NCBI RefSeq assembly: GCF_000250985.1
Contig: NW_013524647.1
Coordinates: 593,061 to 657,060, forward strand
DNA from: Nematocida parisii ERTm1
Lineage: Eukaryota; Microsporidia
Reading direction: 5' to 3'
DNA: 64,000 nucleotides
Shown here one piece after another: positions 1 to 9,936 of this stretch. Both the position numbers and the translations under genes were made by a program. Under the pieces are notes generated by a model, which was given only the letters and a program-made list of their open reading frames with translations, was not told where the DNA came from and ran no database searches. Each line of letters opens with the position of its first letter. The stretch's first letter is position 1.

Positions 1-227
1 TCCAATTACTACAGATAACATAGCATGAAATAGCAATATTCGATGATATTCAGAAAATATGTCTGTAGTGCTAGTAGTGTATCCTGCTGAAGTTCATGAT
101 ATATTACATCAATACACTATTTCTTAATTAAACATGCATTAATAATCAGTTAAATAACGTAATGTTTAAAGGAGAAAATTTATAAAATATTTTTATGGCA
201 AGCCATATTTTTTTAGTTTAAAACAGT

Positions 228-594
228 TTATTGGTATAAGTTTCGAGGGGCCTCAAACGGATGGTCGTCGAGCGCCACACACTCTCTTCCTATTCTCTCT
301 AAGCTGTTCCTCGTGTCCCTAGGGCGGCCGTAACAAGTTAATGTCTTTGAGTGCTAGGGGTGGAGGAACATAGCTTATAAAGTAGGACTTTATACGGTCA
401 CTCCTCAATGGGATAATGGCACTGAGATAACGTGCCACCGCGCGAGTAGTACTCACGCTACGGTCTACGCACTGGGCCTTAGTTTCGGGATAGTCCCGGA
501 ACAGAGTCCTCCATGCGTGTTTAGGTAACTTCCCCCAAGAAGCGCATCGACCAAACTGTTTGTCGATACTTGAGATAGTGCGCTTATCTCCTAA
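228..594 (-). pseudogene. GC-rich island 1, decayed reading frame
   Basis: This roughly 370-base stretch is clearly richer in G and C than its AT-rich surroundings. On the minus strand a frame stays open for 91 codons between a TGA at 597-595 and a TAG at 321-319, with no visible ATG. A second frame takes over near the end of the first and runs past that TAG to a TAA at 230-228. The pair looks like one coding stretch broken by a single frameshift. I do not recognise the protein. A decayed mobile-element gene is the most natural reading because of the sharp change in base composition, but a structured RNA or a transferred fragment is also possible. Confidence 0.4.
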
Positions 595-645
595 TCAAAA
601 TTATTCATTTATAAATATAATTAAATTTTTATAAATTATTTACAT

Positions 646-1476
646 ATGGAAGAACCGGTTGAATTAGAAATTAACAAGATAAAGATAGATTTTATCTGTT
701 TATACAATTATATAAAAATACTATTTATTGGCGTATGCCCGAAGAACCAGAATGCATCACTCGCAACTGATAAAGACAATGTTCATAATTGCATAGGGAC
801 TTTTGTTATTAATGTTAATGATAGCCTTGAAGAAATTGAAAAAAAATGGTTAGCTTTGCCTCCTATTAAGTATTATAATGCATATAATTCAATTTATGCT
901 GATAATATAATAGTAGTTGCATTATACTTAATATTACTTAAGGCATTCCATGTAATTGAAGAAAAATCAGCCCATGCATTAAGTAATTTAATACCTACAA
1001 ATATACACCCATTCCTTCATGAATATGTATTAAGTGGCAATTTCCTTTATACGCTACTCCAGATTGTTTCTGGTAGTTATATTATTATGGGATTAATAGA
1101 GCCAGTATATTGGATACTTAGAAAATCTAAAAATATTACCAAAAAGATATTAAACCCTATATTATTCGGGTTATTCGCTGTGGCATTTGCATACACTGTT
1201 TATTTAATTGCTATGTGGATGATTTTTTTAATCTTAAGATTAGTTGAAGATTATACTATTATATCAAATATAATAGTATACGGATATTTATTTCTCAAAT
1301 CACTTATATTATACGATCATATATATAGTGTTTATAAAAAAAGGCATTCAAATAGATACATTGGCGAATACATTGCTTCTATATTATATACTATTTTATT
1401 AATAATGAGTATTGGTGCTGTTATATATACATATAGTGATAATATTCTTAAAATAATTAAATATGTTGTATACTGA
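646..1476 (+). CDS. hypothetical multi-pass membrane protein
   Basis: A 276-residue protein starting at an ATG in a TA-rich context. I do not recognise the family. Hydrophobic segments lie at about residues 86-102, 133-158, 171-200, 205-226 and 243-266, suggesting five membrane spans after a soluble N-terminal region of about 85 residues that has two cysteines and is otherwise plain. No signal peptide precedes the soluble part. The gene sits between two GC-rich islands and next to the tail-anchored paralogue pair, so it is probably part of the accessory, lineage-specific gene set. No catalytic motif is visible, so I assign no function. Confidence 0.6.
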   Translation: MEEPVELEINKIKIDFICLYNYIKILFIGVCPKNQNASLATDKDNVHNCIGTFVINVNDSLEEIEKKWLALPPIKYYNAYNSIYADNIIVVALYLILLKAFHVIEEKSAHALSNLIPTNIHPFLHEYVLSGNFLYTLLQIVSGSYIIMGLIEPVYWILRKSKNITKKILNPILFGLFAVAFAYTVYLIAMWMIFLILRLVEDYTIISNIIVYGYLFLKSLILYDHIYSVYKKRHSNRYIGEYIASILYTILLIMSIGAVIYTYSDNILKIIKYVVY

Positions 1477-1730
1477 GACTAGCATTTGTGTAGCACGACA
1501 TGAGTTATCGGAGTGTTTACATAAACAGGGCCGCACAAATTAAATCAGAAATATTTGTTAACACAACAAGTCAGAATAAATTAAATTGATAATATGGTCT
1601 ATAAATACGTATACAGATTCAATAAAAGTCAAAGTTTAAGAATGCTTTTTTCTAAGAAAACAACTACCAGTGTATTTAATGATATTTATACAATTATATA
1701 AAATTTAGGATTTCTATATTTAAGGAAATT

Positions 1731-2060
1731 ATGGTAACACCACCACTCAGACGTGAGCCCCGAGGGCGATCCGTCTGCGCGCCAGCTCGCGCGGTGATCC
1801 CGCCAAAGCAAAGGCCAGGATCTCTGAATCAGTATATCAACTTCTGACTATTTAACCGGAGCTCTTCCCCCAATTTAGAGGGAGACTCAGGGAAGCATCA
1901 ACGGCTTAACTTCAGCGCCAGGCCTAACACAGCTGCGCCCTTGGACGCCGTGTCCGCGCTGACTTAGGCCGCTTTCTAAAGATAATAAAGAGCTCTTCCC
2001 TTTCATTCTCTTCTCTCTCTTGGCTACGTAGCAGGGCGGCGGTGGCGTTACTCCTTGTGA
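1731..2060. other. GC-rich island 2, decayed frames on both strands
   Basis: A second GC-rich block about 1.2 kb from the first. On the plus strand a frame from ATG 1731 is open to a TGA at 1845-1847, then open again to a TAG at 1965-1967. On the minus strand two frames of about 60 codons are open between about 2120 and 1890. None gives a recognisable protein. With island 1 it looks like a remnant of foreign or mobile DNA in an AT-rich setting. The stretch 1477-1730 between the membrane-protein gene and this island holds no feature I can see. Confidence 0.4.
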
Positions 2061-2156
2061 GTACGTCAAATATATTGAAATGAATATATTTATTGTGGCA
2101 AGTCATATTGATGATAGGCAATTAGAATAAAAATAGAAATTTTAAAAAAAATAAAA

Positions 2157-3428
2157 ATGAAAATTATAGATAATAGTAGTAGAGCATTTAATTTACAGGA
2201 AGGCATTAATATAAAACCACCTAAAGCCATAACTAATTTAGAAAATGTCATAACTTATATACAAATAAGTCAAAAAAAATATTTGGCTGACTACAATAGT
2301 AAAGGTAAAATTAATACAGAAATAAGAAATTATTTAGTTCGTACGTATGGCATTATAGACACAATTATGGAAGTAGCAGAAGAATTAGGCAGTGAAGACA
2401 AAAAACAAGCATTTTATGAATTAATGGAAAATAATCATATTATTATGGCGGGTGTTTATAAGATTAGAAATAAGTTCTTTAATTTTGCTATTAATGTACT
2501 TTGTGAAAAAGCCGGCTTACCAGAGTTAGATGACAAAATGACTTCAGAAGATGCAATGATTAAGCTGTGTGAGTTAGCAGAATCTAAAAACTGCTCTAGA
2601 TTACAAAGAGCATTAGATATACTAGTGAAACATGGCGATAATCTAACTATAGTTGATAAGGATGGAGAAGAACAATCAAATGCAAGTAATTTAAAGTTAA
2701 CTAATGATGATATTTATTCATTACAATTACTTACAAAAACAAATAAGTGGGGTGCTACAGCATTTTCTGAGTTTTTAGTGTGTTCAGTTTATGGTTCAAT
2801 ATTTGGTGAGGCACCCTGTAGCACCAATAATTTTTTAAATTATTCTATATATAATTTATACAATATAGTATTTGTTATGGCTGTGGAAGGCGATGATACA
2901 AATACAGACATAGAAGCATATAAAAAAAAGAACATAAGTAAAATTAAAAAATACTTGAATGATCTGAAAAATAAGAACAGACTGAACATTCGATCTATAA
3001 TTAGGCCATCTGTTATATATAATGATATAAAGCATTATAAGAACTGGAGTGATATCAAATTTAAAACTAACGTAATTAAGAATTATATATCCCCCATAAA
3101 GTCACTTGTTTCAATTATTAGAGGAGAATCTAGTCGTACAACTAATGAGGAAGCACAAACTAGCAATAGCGCATCTTCTAGTCTGCATGAACAAAAAAAT
3201 AATGAAATTATACAAGATGTTATTAATACTTCTAATTTAAAAGAGGAAGATATTACTTCTTTATCAGTGGCCAGTTCTTCTAGCACACCATCTGATGAAC
3301 AACCAATTGCAGATTTCTTGAATAATAATAATTTATCTATTATACTAATAACTATAGCTATTTCTATAATTATCCTTAGTATATTCGGGTTATACCAAAA
3401 TGAGATAAAACCACTAATGAACAATTAA
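2157..3428 (+). CDS. tail-anchored paralogue family protein, copy A
   Basis: A 423-residue protein and one of four related genes in the window (also 4092, 20006 and 28976). The shared core is mostly helical at about residues 60-200 and contains the pattern LCELAES, a stretch around SRLQRALDILVKHGD, then SNASNL and SLQLLT. After a diverged region and a Ser/Thr/Glu-rich linker at about 325-385 comes one hydrophobic segment at about 396-416 followed by a short tail, so the protein is probably tail-anchored. No signal peptide is visible. Core DNA is almost identical to the neighbouring copy at 4092, with near-identical 3' flanks, which shows recent tandem duplication or gene conversion. Microsporidia of nematodes are known for large lineage-specific families of this general kind; membership in a named family is not proven here. 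Confidence 0.75.
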   Translation: MKIIDNSSRAFNLQEGINIKPPKAITNLENVITYIQISQKKYLADYNSKGKINTEIRNYLVRTYGIIDTIMEVAEELGSEDKKQAFYELMENNHIIMAGVYKIRNKFFNFAINVLCEKAGLPELDDKMTSEDAMIKLCELAESKNCSRLQRALDILVKHGDNLTIVDKDGEEQSNASNLKLTNDDIYSLQLLTKTNKWGATAFSEFLVCSVYGSIFGEAPCSTNNFLNYSIYNLYNIVFVMAVEGDDTNTDIEAYKKKNISKIKKYLNDLKNKNRLNIRSIIRPSVIYNDIKHYKNWSDIKFKTNVIKNYISPIKSLVSIIRGESSRTTNEEAQTSNSASSSLHEQKNNEIIQDVINTSNLKEEDITSLSVASSSSTPSDEQPIADFLNNNNLSIILITIAISIIILSIFGLYQNEIKPLMNN

Positions 3429-3467
3429 ACATTCATTATTTTAACATTAGCACTGCATTAAACTATA

Positions 3468-3483
3468 ATGCTTATATAAGCAT
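3468..3483. repeat. 16-bp perfect palindrome in the 3' flank of copy A
   Basis: ATGCTTATATAAGCAT is a perfect palindrome about 40 bases after the stop codon. The flank of the sister gene has the same element with one change at 5204-5219, and a degenerate version lies near 30520, downstream of a third family member. It may be a transcription end or processing element carried with the family. The rest of 3429-4091 is AT-rich and contains no gene I can support. Confidence 0.5.
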
Positions 3484-3722
3484 AGTATGAGAAGAGTAGT
3501 CCAGTAATTAAAGTAACAATCCAATATTCTTTCTTGTTTTATGTTCTTCTCCCTGTTCTTTATTTTATATTTTTAGTCTATATTTAAATTTGTTTGTTCT
3601 TATACAAAGTGTAAACTTATTTTAATTTTTATTATTCTTGCCATATAAAACTTTAGAAATTTACATATAACAGAGCTAGAAGATATCGCACAGATGAGTG
3701 CATGGCATCCACACTAGGAATA

Positions 3723-3740
3723 GTTCATCATATGATAGAA
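3723..3740. repeat. 18-bp dispersed repeat, inverted copy at 34348-34365
   Basis: GTTCATCATATGATAGAA occurs here and, as an exact reverse complement, at 34348-34365. Similarity extends weakly on both sides to roughly 40 bases. Both copies are in long intergenic gaps. The origin is unknown; it may be a relic of an old duplicated segment. Confidence 0.4.
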
Positions 3741-4091
3741 ATCAACAGAGGCAATCAGCCAGTTCTTTAGAAAACTCATTAAAACACATTATTATTGAAT
3801 ATGCCTTTATAGACCGTATAATTAACTTAATCTATAATTGACACACAATATCAATAATTATTTCTGTTCTAATTTATACTGACATATTTCTTAAACATTA
3901 CAATAACTCATTTTATGCCAAGCCAATGCTATTCTTAGCATACAGCACTAATAAACAGTGCTTTAATTTCTTAATAAGATATTTTATGACAGCATGCAAT
4001 TAAATTAAATTAAATATTTTTATAGTTTAATATGACAAGTTATATTGATAAGAAAAAGCTTAAATACGAATAAGAATTTCAAAAACCAGCA

Positions 4092-5153
4092 ATGGAAAAT
4101 GGAAAAAAAATAAATTCACTAACAAATCTGGCAAGTAATATATATTGTATTCAAATGTATCAATGGAATAAATATATGAAAAAACCGGGCATTAAACCGA
4201 GTAAAAGTTTAATAGAAGAAAAGTCTGTAAACTATGCATACATGGTTATAGACACAATTATGGAAGTAGCAGAAGAATTAGGCAGTGAAGACAAAAAACA
4301 AGCATTTTATGAATTAATGGAAAATAATCATATTATTATGGCGGGTGTTTATAAGATTAGAAATGAGTTCTATAATTCTGATATTAATGTACTTTGTGAG
4401 AAAGCCGGCTTACCAGAGTTAGATGACAAAATGACTTCAGAAGATGCAATGATTAAACTGTGTGAGTTAGCAGAATCTAAAAACTGCTCTAGATTACAAA
4501 AAGCATTAGATATACTAGTGAAACATGGTGATGATCTAATTATAGTTGATAAGGATGGGATGGAATCAAATGCAAGTAATTTAGGATTAAAAAATGATGA
4601 CATTAAATCATTACAGCTGCTTACAAGAATAGATACGTGGGGTATTGGAGATTTTTCTGAGTTTTTAATGAGTTCAGTTTATGGTTCAATATATAATTTC
4701 TACAATAATAATAGAGACAATAATATTTATTTTTCTCTATATAATTTATATGTTACAGTATTTGATATGTCTACATATATAGATGAAAATAAGATAGACA
4801 TAGAAGCATATAAAAAAGAAAATATAAGTAAAATTAAAGAATACTTGAATGAACTGACAACAATAAAGAGTTTTGGCGTTATCAATCCAGTTCCGAATTC
4901 TAAAATATATAGTGATATAAAGAACTATAATAACTTTAATGATGAAAAGTTTATAATTAGCTTAATTCCGTATTACATAGCTCCTGTACGCTCTTTTATT
5001 TTAACTAATAGAAGATCCAACGGATTATTTAATATGCAGTCAATTAGAGATTTCTTTAATAGAAATAACGAAATTACAGTATTATTAATTTTGGGTGTTT
5101 TTGTATTTGGTGCTAATATGTTGACGTATGTCAAACTAAGACAACCCATGTAA
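4092..5153 (+). CDS. tail-anchored paralogue family protein, copy B
   Basis: A 353-residue sister of the gene at 2157. The first 50 or so residues differ, the next roughly 140 are nearly the same at both DNA and protein level, and the region after the SLQLLT motif diverges again. One hydrophobic segment at about 329-346 lies just before the C-terminus, predicting a tail anchor. It lacks the Ser/Thr/Glu linker seen in copy A. A motif at 4031-4046 about 50 bases before its ATG resembles one in the same place before copy A (around 2094-2109), so upstream flank was duplicated too. Function is unknown. Confidence 0.75.
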   Translation: MENGKKINSLTNLASNIYCIQMYQWNKYMKKPGIKPSKSLIEEKSVNYAYMVIDTIMEVAEELGSEDKKQAFYELMENNHIIMAGVYKIRNEFYNSDINVLCEKAGLPELDDKMTSEDAMIKLCELAESKNCSRLQKALDILVKHGDDLIIVDKDGMESNASNLGLKNDDIKSLQLLTRIDTWGIGDFSEFLMSSVYGSIYNFYNNNRDNNIYFSLYNLYVTVFDMSTYIDENKIDIEAYKKENISKIKEYLNELTTIKSFGVINPVPNSKIYSDIKNYNNFNDEKFIISLIPYYIAPVRSFILTNRRSNGLFNMQSIRDFFNRNNEITVLLILGVFVFGANMLTYVKLRQPM

Positions 5154-5448
5154 TGAATATTTTGATATTCATTATTTTAACATTACCACTGCATTGAACT
5201 ATAATGCTTATGTAAGCATACTCTAAGAAGAGTAATTCATTAATTAAAGTGGCAATCCAATATCCTTCTTTATTTTATATTCTTAGTCTATATTATATAC
5301 GATTACTTCATTAATAATAGTGTATATTATATATAACCAGCTGTTATTAGTAAACATTAAGTATATTTTATGTGTAGTATATATGTCAGTCTATTTCTGT
5401 TTATATTGTATATATAAAGAGAGTGGTATAATATTATATACAGTGTAA
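5154..5448 (+). repeat. 3' flank duplicated with copy A
   Basis: The first 130 or so bases match the 3' flank of copy A at 3429-3560 with scattered substitutions, including the near-palindrome at 5204-5219. This shows the duplication unit extended past the stop codon. The remainder is AT-rich and leads into the tRNA gene. Confidence 0.6.
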
Positions 5449-5520
5449 TCTTTCATGGTGTAGTGGTTATCATTCTCGCTTGTCACGCGGGGGACCAGGG
5501 TTCGATTCCCTGTGAGAGAG
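5449..5520 (+). tRNA. tRNA-Asp (GTC)
   Basis: A full cloverleaf can be folded. The acceptor stem pairs 5449-5455 with 5513-5519, allowing G-T pairs; the discriminator is G at 5520. The anticodon stem is CTCGC with GCGGG around a seven-base loop with GTC at 5482-5484. The T stem CAGGG/CCCTG encloses TTCGATT. There is no intron. The only weak part is the D stem, which has a mismatch. Confidence 0.93.
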
Positions 5521-5526
5521 TTTTTT
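5521..5526 (+). terminator. RNA polymerase III terminator of tRNA-Asp
   Basis: Six T residues follow directly after the tRNA discriminator base, the usual polymerase III stop. The next 180 bases to the convergent gene are short TTATTACACATTGTATA repeats. Confidence 0.7.
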
Positions 5527-5712
5527 GCTGTAATAATAAATAAATAAATATTATTACACATTGTGTACTAATAATAATATAACTTATTACACATTGTATA
5601 CTATTTATTTATTATTACACATTGTATACTAATATTTATTTATTAATAGTGCTATAACTTATTACACATTGTATATTTAATTTTAGTGTATAAAAATTTA
5701 TTTATTAATTAA

Positions 5713-7056
5713 TTAATTAATTAATTTTTTTTCAATTTCATTTAAAAATAACGAACTTTTTTTTTTACATACTGATAAATAGTCTAAAATACACTGTAAA
5801 TATGAAATATGTCTAGAGACAAGCAAAGAATTCTCTTTTATGTTCTGTTCTTCCTTTAATTTAAATATTTTCTTCTTTAATTCGTTAAATTTGTCTATAA
5901 ATAGTGCATCATACTTCTGTATCAGAGTAAAATACGCATTTATCGTGGTATTTAGGCTAATTTCTATATTATACAGAACTTTTGAATCAAAGCAGTATAT
6001 ATTCCAGTTTTTTATCAAATTTGTTGTATAATTATTTAATTTAACGGTTATATTCATAATTACCTGAAATTCCTTAGAAATTACCAGGTCAAGTGCATTT
6101 ACTTCTATTTTTATCTGGTCTATTGTATTTTTAATTGCATCACATGTATTTATTGCTATAATATTCGCTGTTGACATTATTTGTATATCTAACTGAAATA
6201 TTTCTAAATTTTTTAATATAAATTTTGTTTTTTCAAAATTTTTACTATCTGGATTTAATTTAATAAATTTTTTCATTTCTTTCTCTGCTATATTTGTACA
6301 TGTCCATAAGTCCTTTATTTTTTTAATATTCAGGGCTTCAAGCATTCTATAACTGTTAAAAGTTTTTATTATATTATAATACGATTTTATAACGGATATT
6401 TTATCTTCTTCTGTGTATTTAGTACAAATATACACCATAGACCTTTTAAGTGTATTTATACATACAGAAAATTCAGTTATATTATCTATTGATAAGAAAA
6501 TTTTAGCTTCTATATCTGGTAATGTTAGTACTGAATATCTATTAATTATTTCCTTATTAGGAAACAAATCCGTTATTTTTATAATTTTATACATATTTTT
6601 TTTTGAAATTGGGTTAATCCCTATAAACCCATGCACTCTCACCAAGGGAGTATTAAACCGTGTACTGTCCCCGTGTCCATGTGCTCTGTATGGACCCGTG
6701 TCTTGTGAAATGTCTTCAGATAAGCATTCAACTGATAATAAAATATTATATAAATTATTTTTGATAATTATTTTTGCTGTTTTCCTATTACGGAATAATA
6801 AATACCGGTTATTTCCTAATATGGTAATATTCGTTTTTATATAATTATTTATACTATTAAAACTATTTATATCTTCTATTACTTCTTCTATCCTATCCAA
6901 GCACAATTCATATTTTAAGTCTACAGATGACTGTATACTATGCTTAATTATATTATACGTACATGCATCCATAGGATAAAATGTACACATACTAGGATAT
7001 ATAAGTACATGTATTATAAATAATGAACTTATCATAATATATTGAACAATCCTCAT
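5713..7056 (-). CDS. hypothetical secreted protein
   Basis: A 447-residue protein with a typical N-terminal signal: a charged start, then a hydrophobic stretch at about residues 5-23. The rest is hydrophilic and Lys/Asn/Ile-rich, with scattered cysteines and long helical, possibly coiled-coil segments at about 240-440. No further membrane span is evident. I do not recognise a family. It lies just downstream of the convergent tRNA-Asp and about 160 bases after the thioredoxin-fold gene on the same strand. Export to the host or the spore wall is plausible but only an inference from the signal. Confidence 0.65.
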   Translation of the reverse strand: MRIVQYIMISSLFIIHVLIYPSMCTFYPMDACTYNIIKHSIQSSVDLKYELCLDRIEEVIEDINSFNSINNYIKTNITILGNNRYLLFRNRKTAKIIIKNNLYNILLSVECLSEDISQDTGPYRAHGHGDSTRFNTPLVRVHGFIGINPISKKNMYKIIKITDLFPNKEIINRYSVLTLPDIEAKIFLSIDNITEFSVCINTLKRSMVYICTKYTEEDKISVIKSYYNIIKTFNSYRMLEALNIKKIKDLWTCTNIAEKEMKKFIKLNPDSKNFEKTKFILKNLEIFQLDIQIMSTANIIAINTCDAIKNTIDQIKIEVNALDLVISKEFQVIMNITVKLNNYTTNLIKNWNIYCFDSKVLYNIEISLNTTINAYFTLIQKYDALFIDKFNELKKKIFKLKEEQNIKENSLLVSRHISYLQCILDYLSVCKKKSSLFLNEIEKKLIN

Positions 7057-7217
7057 AAAGTATTATTTAATAGTAATTGTGTAATAAGAAATATAATTTA
7101 TACATTTATTTTTACACAATTGCTATTAAATTAAAATTTTAAATCTCTGCAATTAAATATCAAAATTTTTCAATTACTAAAAATAGAAATTTCAGTTATT
7201 TTTAAACAGTAAATAAT

Positions 7218-8711
7218 TTATTCAATCGAAACCTTCTTTTTCCTGGATGTAAGATATTTAATAGTACCACAAATACCACCAACCATACAAACACCAATTA
7301 TACCATACTTATATGAAATAGGCTTAACCTTAACATACTTCGGTAGTGTCCCCTCCTTATACTGCGCTAATTGCTCATCAAAATACGATTTTATAGATTC
7401 CTTCGATTTCCGACCCCGGCCATAAAAAACCTGCTTCTCAGGATCAAAAAACACAATTATTGATGATAACCCGACTAACCCGAAATTAGTCTCAGTAAAT
7501 TTAGGATACTCCCCCTTATCAATAAACGTAAACACATAAGGAGATGAAGATATCCCACGATTACTCTCCATGGCAATTTCTTCAAATAGGCCTAATTCAG
7601 AACTGTTCCCATCAGTTATTATGCTTACAACAGGCTTTAACCCATGAAAAATTGAATAAAAGTTGTCCATGCCTAATTTTGAAATATTCGGGAAGTGTGC
7701 ATGAAATAACCATTCTCTTACTTCTCCCTCGTTGTTTATGTCCCCATCATAATAAAACTTATTATTATTCTTAAATACGGCCAGTCTAAGTATGGGCGTA
7801 TCCTCAGCTGATTCTATTTTCATCTTGTACGTTACTGCATTCATCTTTAAATCGTGTGATATTCGTCTGAATGCCCTGTTGGCTATTACTATATCTGAAT
7901 AGAACACGACAAAAGTGGGTTCTGTTATATTTGTCAGTTGGTCACTGGTTATTTCCTTAAAGCTTGGTTCAATTAGTCTACTGCAGAACTCATAAAATGC
8001 GGACAGGGTCATTTCACCGTTATACCTCATAAGGATACCATCGTACATGACTAAAATACCTGGGAAGTCGTATATATAGTACCTACCAGCAACTATTTCC
8101 TTATCTACCCCTATATATCTTGCTATTTTTATATCTCCATTGAATGATTTATATGTCTCTAATAAGATATCTTCAATTACGTGATCATATCCATTATTGA
8201 AATAAACAATCCATGGACCTGAAAATGTTGATAAAAAATCTTGTTTGGAAAGTGTTAATAATTCAGTTGGTGAAGATTTTTGTTTTTCAAAAATTTTCTT
8301 ATTAAAACCTGTTTTTTCTGCAAAAATTTCAATAATTTTTTCATACGGCATGTCACCTGAAAATTTAAATAACTGTTTTCCATCCTTATTAATAATTACT
8401 GTGGGTATTACTTCTATTTCTGATGTATCCGTACATGTGGCTGTGTCTACGTTATACAGGTTTATGTCTATTTGCTGTTTCTCTATTGAATTGACTATCT
8501 TTTCTATTTTAGGTGCTATACTCTTACAGTGTATACATTGGTCCCTGTAGTACTTTATTATAGAGTACCCTGTAGATGGTGGTGATATCCTACATGTATT
8601 ATACGTCTGACTGAGTACGTATTTTATAAGCAGTGAGCAGAGCAGGAATTGTCCTATTAACATGTTAATGGGTAAGGAATTCTTCTTAAATAGTTTACGG
8701 CCGGGTTTCAT
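7218..8711 (-). CDS. thioredoxin-fold ER membrane protein (PDI-like)
   Basis: I start the gene at the ATG at 8711 because the open frame upstream begins only with TTG; this gives 497 residues. A hydrophobic signal or anchor lies at about residues 17-34, followed by a thioredoxin-like domain with the redox pair C59-I-H-C62 in the setting YYRDQCIHCKSIAPKI. One CxxC is seen; later domains look like redox-inactive thioredoxin folds. A second hydrophobic segment at about 465-486 precedes a lysine-rich tail. This layout fits a transmembrane protein disulfide isomerase acting on secreted proteins in the ER. The bases at 7467-7484 inside the gene are a copy of the dispersed TAACCCGA doublet. Confidence 0.75.
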   Translation of the reverse strand: MKPGRKLFKKNSLPINMLIGQFLLCSLLIKYVLSQTYNTCRISPPSTGYSIIKYYRDQCIHCKSIAPKIEKIVNSIEKQQIDINLYNVDTATCTDTSEIEVIPTVIINKDGKQLFKFSGDMPYEKIIEIFAEKTGFNKKIFEKQKSSPTELLTLSKQDFLSTFSGPWIVYFNNGYDHVIEDILLETYKSFNGDIKIARYIGVDKEIVAGRYYIYDFPGILVMYDGILMRYNGEMTLSAFYEFCSRLIEPSFKEITSDQLTNITEPTFVVFYSDIVIANRAFRRISHDLKMNAVTYKMKIESAEDTPILRLAVFKNNNKFYYDGDINNEGEVREWLFHAHFPNISKLGMDNFYSIFHGLKPVVSIITDGNSSELGLFEEIAMESNRGISSSPYVFTFIDKGEYPKFTETNFGLVGLSSIIVFFDPEKQVFYGRGRKSKESIKSYFDEQLAQYKEGTLPKYVKVKPISYKYGIIGVCMVGGICGTIKYLTSRKKKVSIE

Positions 8712-8759
8712 CGGTGTTTCTTCACTCAGAAAAACAAACACGCTGAAGTAAAGTATCAA

Positions 8760-9720
8760 TATGTTTATTTAATAGAACACTTTATAAGCTATATGTAATA
8801 AATAAAAGATAAAACACAATACACAAGAAGTAATACACAAAATATACATAAATTACATATAGAATATAGTACACTGTGTGTAATAAGTAAAAAATAAGCA
8901 AAGGACAAGTAAGTAAAAATATAATAAGTGGAATATATTACACTATGTGTAATAAATAGTAGTATAGGATAATATAATAAGTGGAATATAGTACACTATG
9001 TGTAATAAATAGTAGTAAAGGACAATAAATAGTAGTATAATAAAGTAAATAAAACATAGTACACTATGCGTAATAAGTAAAGGATAAGTAAAGGACAATA
9101 AAGTAAATAGAATAGAATATAATACACTATGTGTAATAAATAGTAGTATAATATAATATAGTGCACTATGTGTAATAAGTAAATAAAACATAGTATACTA
9201 TGTGTAATAAATAGTAGTATAACATAATATAGTGCACTATGTGTATAAAGTAAATAGAATATAATACACTATGTGTAATAAGATAGTAGTATAATTATAA
9301 AGTATTACTTATTATGCCATGTATAATAAATAGAATACACTATGTGTATAAAGTAAAGGATAAAGCATAGTATATAATACACAATGCGTAATAATTGCTA
9401 TATTTATTATACAGTGCGTAATAAGTAGTAGTATATAGTACACTATATGTAATAAATAATAGTATATTTACTATAATGTATAATATTTAGTACTTCTCTT
9501 ATTTCTTCATTACTTATTATGCTATATACAATAAGTACCATATAGTATACAGTGTGTAATAAGTAAAGTATAATATAATACACAGTGTGTAATAAGTAGT
9601 AGTATAATTATAGTGTATCACTTATTATATATAGTGTAATAAATAGTATATAGTGCATTATGTGTAATAATTTATGTATAAATTTATTTTTTTATTTAAC
9701 CCCTGGATCTCTGCACAGTA
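8760..9720. repeat. intergenic array of TGTGTAATAA-type units
   Basis: Nearly one kilobase of degenerate tandem repeats based on ACACTATGTGTAATAAATAGTA and its variants. Units vary in length and are mixed with AGTAGTATAAT and AAAGGATAA fillers. Open frames on either strand here come from the repeat and are not genes. From 9721 to 9936 the sequence is AT-rich and ends in a purine/T-rich leader before the nucleotidase. Confidence 0.85.
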
Positions 9721-9936
9721 CTATTATAAACTGTGCAGTACAATAATATCACTAGTTTAAAACCATCGATAATTTAATAATAGTTGATGACCTGACTCTA
9801 GACACATTTTAACTTTAACATCTAAAATATACTATAACTTATTATACATTGTGTAATATATACTAATTATTACACATTGTATAATAAGTCTTAGCGTTTA
9901 CTATAAATAGAATTGAAAATTAAAAAATTTTAAAGA

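Noticed and set aside
241-600. GC-rich island as a ribosomal RNA fragment
   Set aside because: I could not match it to conserved SSU or LSU blocks, and it holds a long open frame instead.
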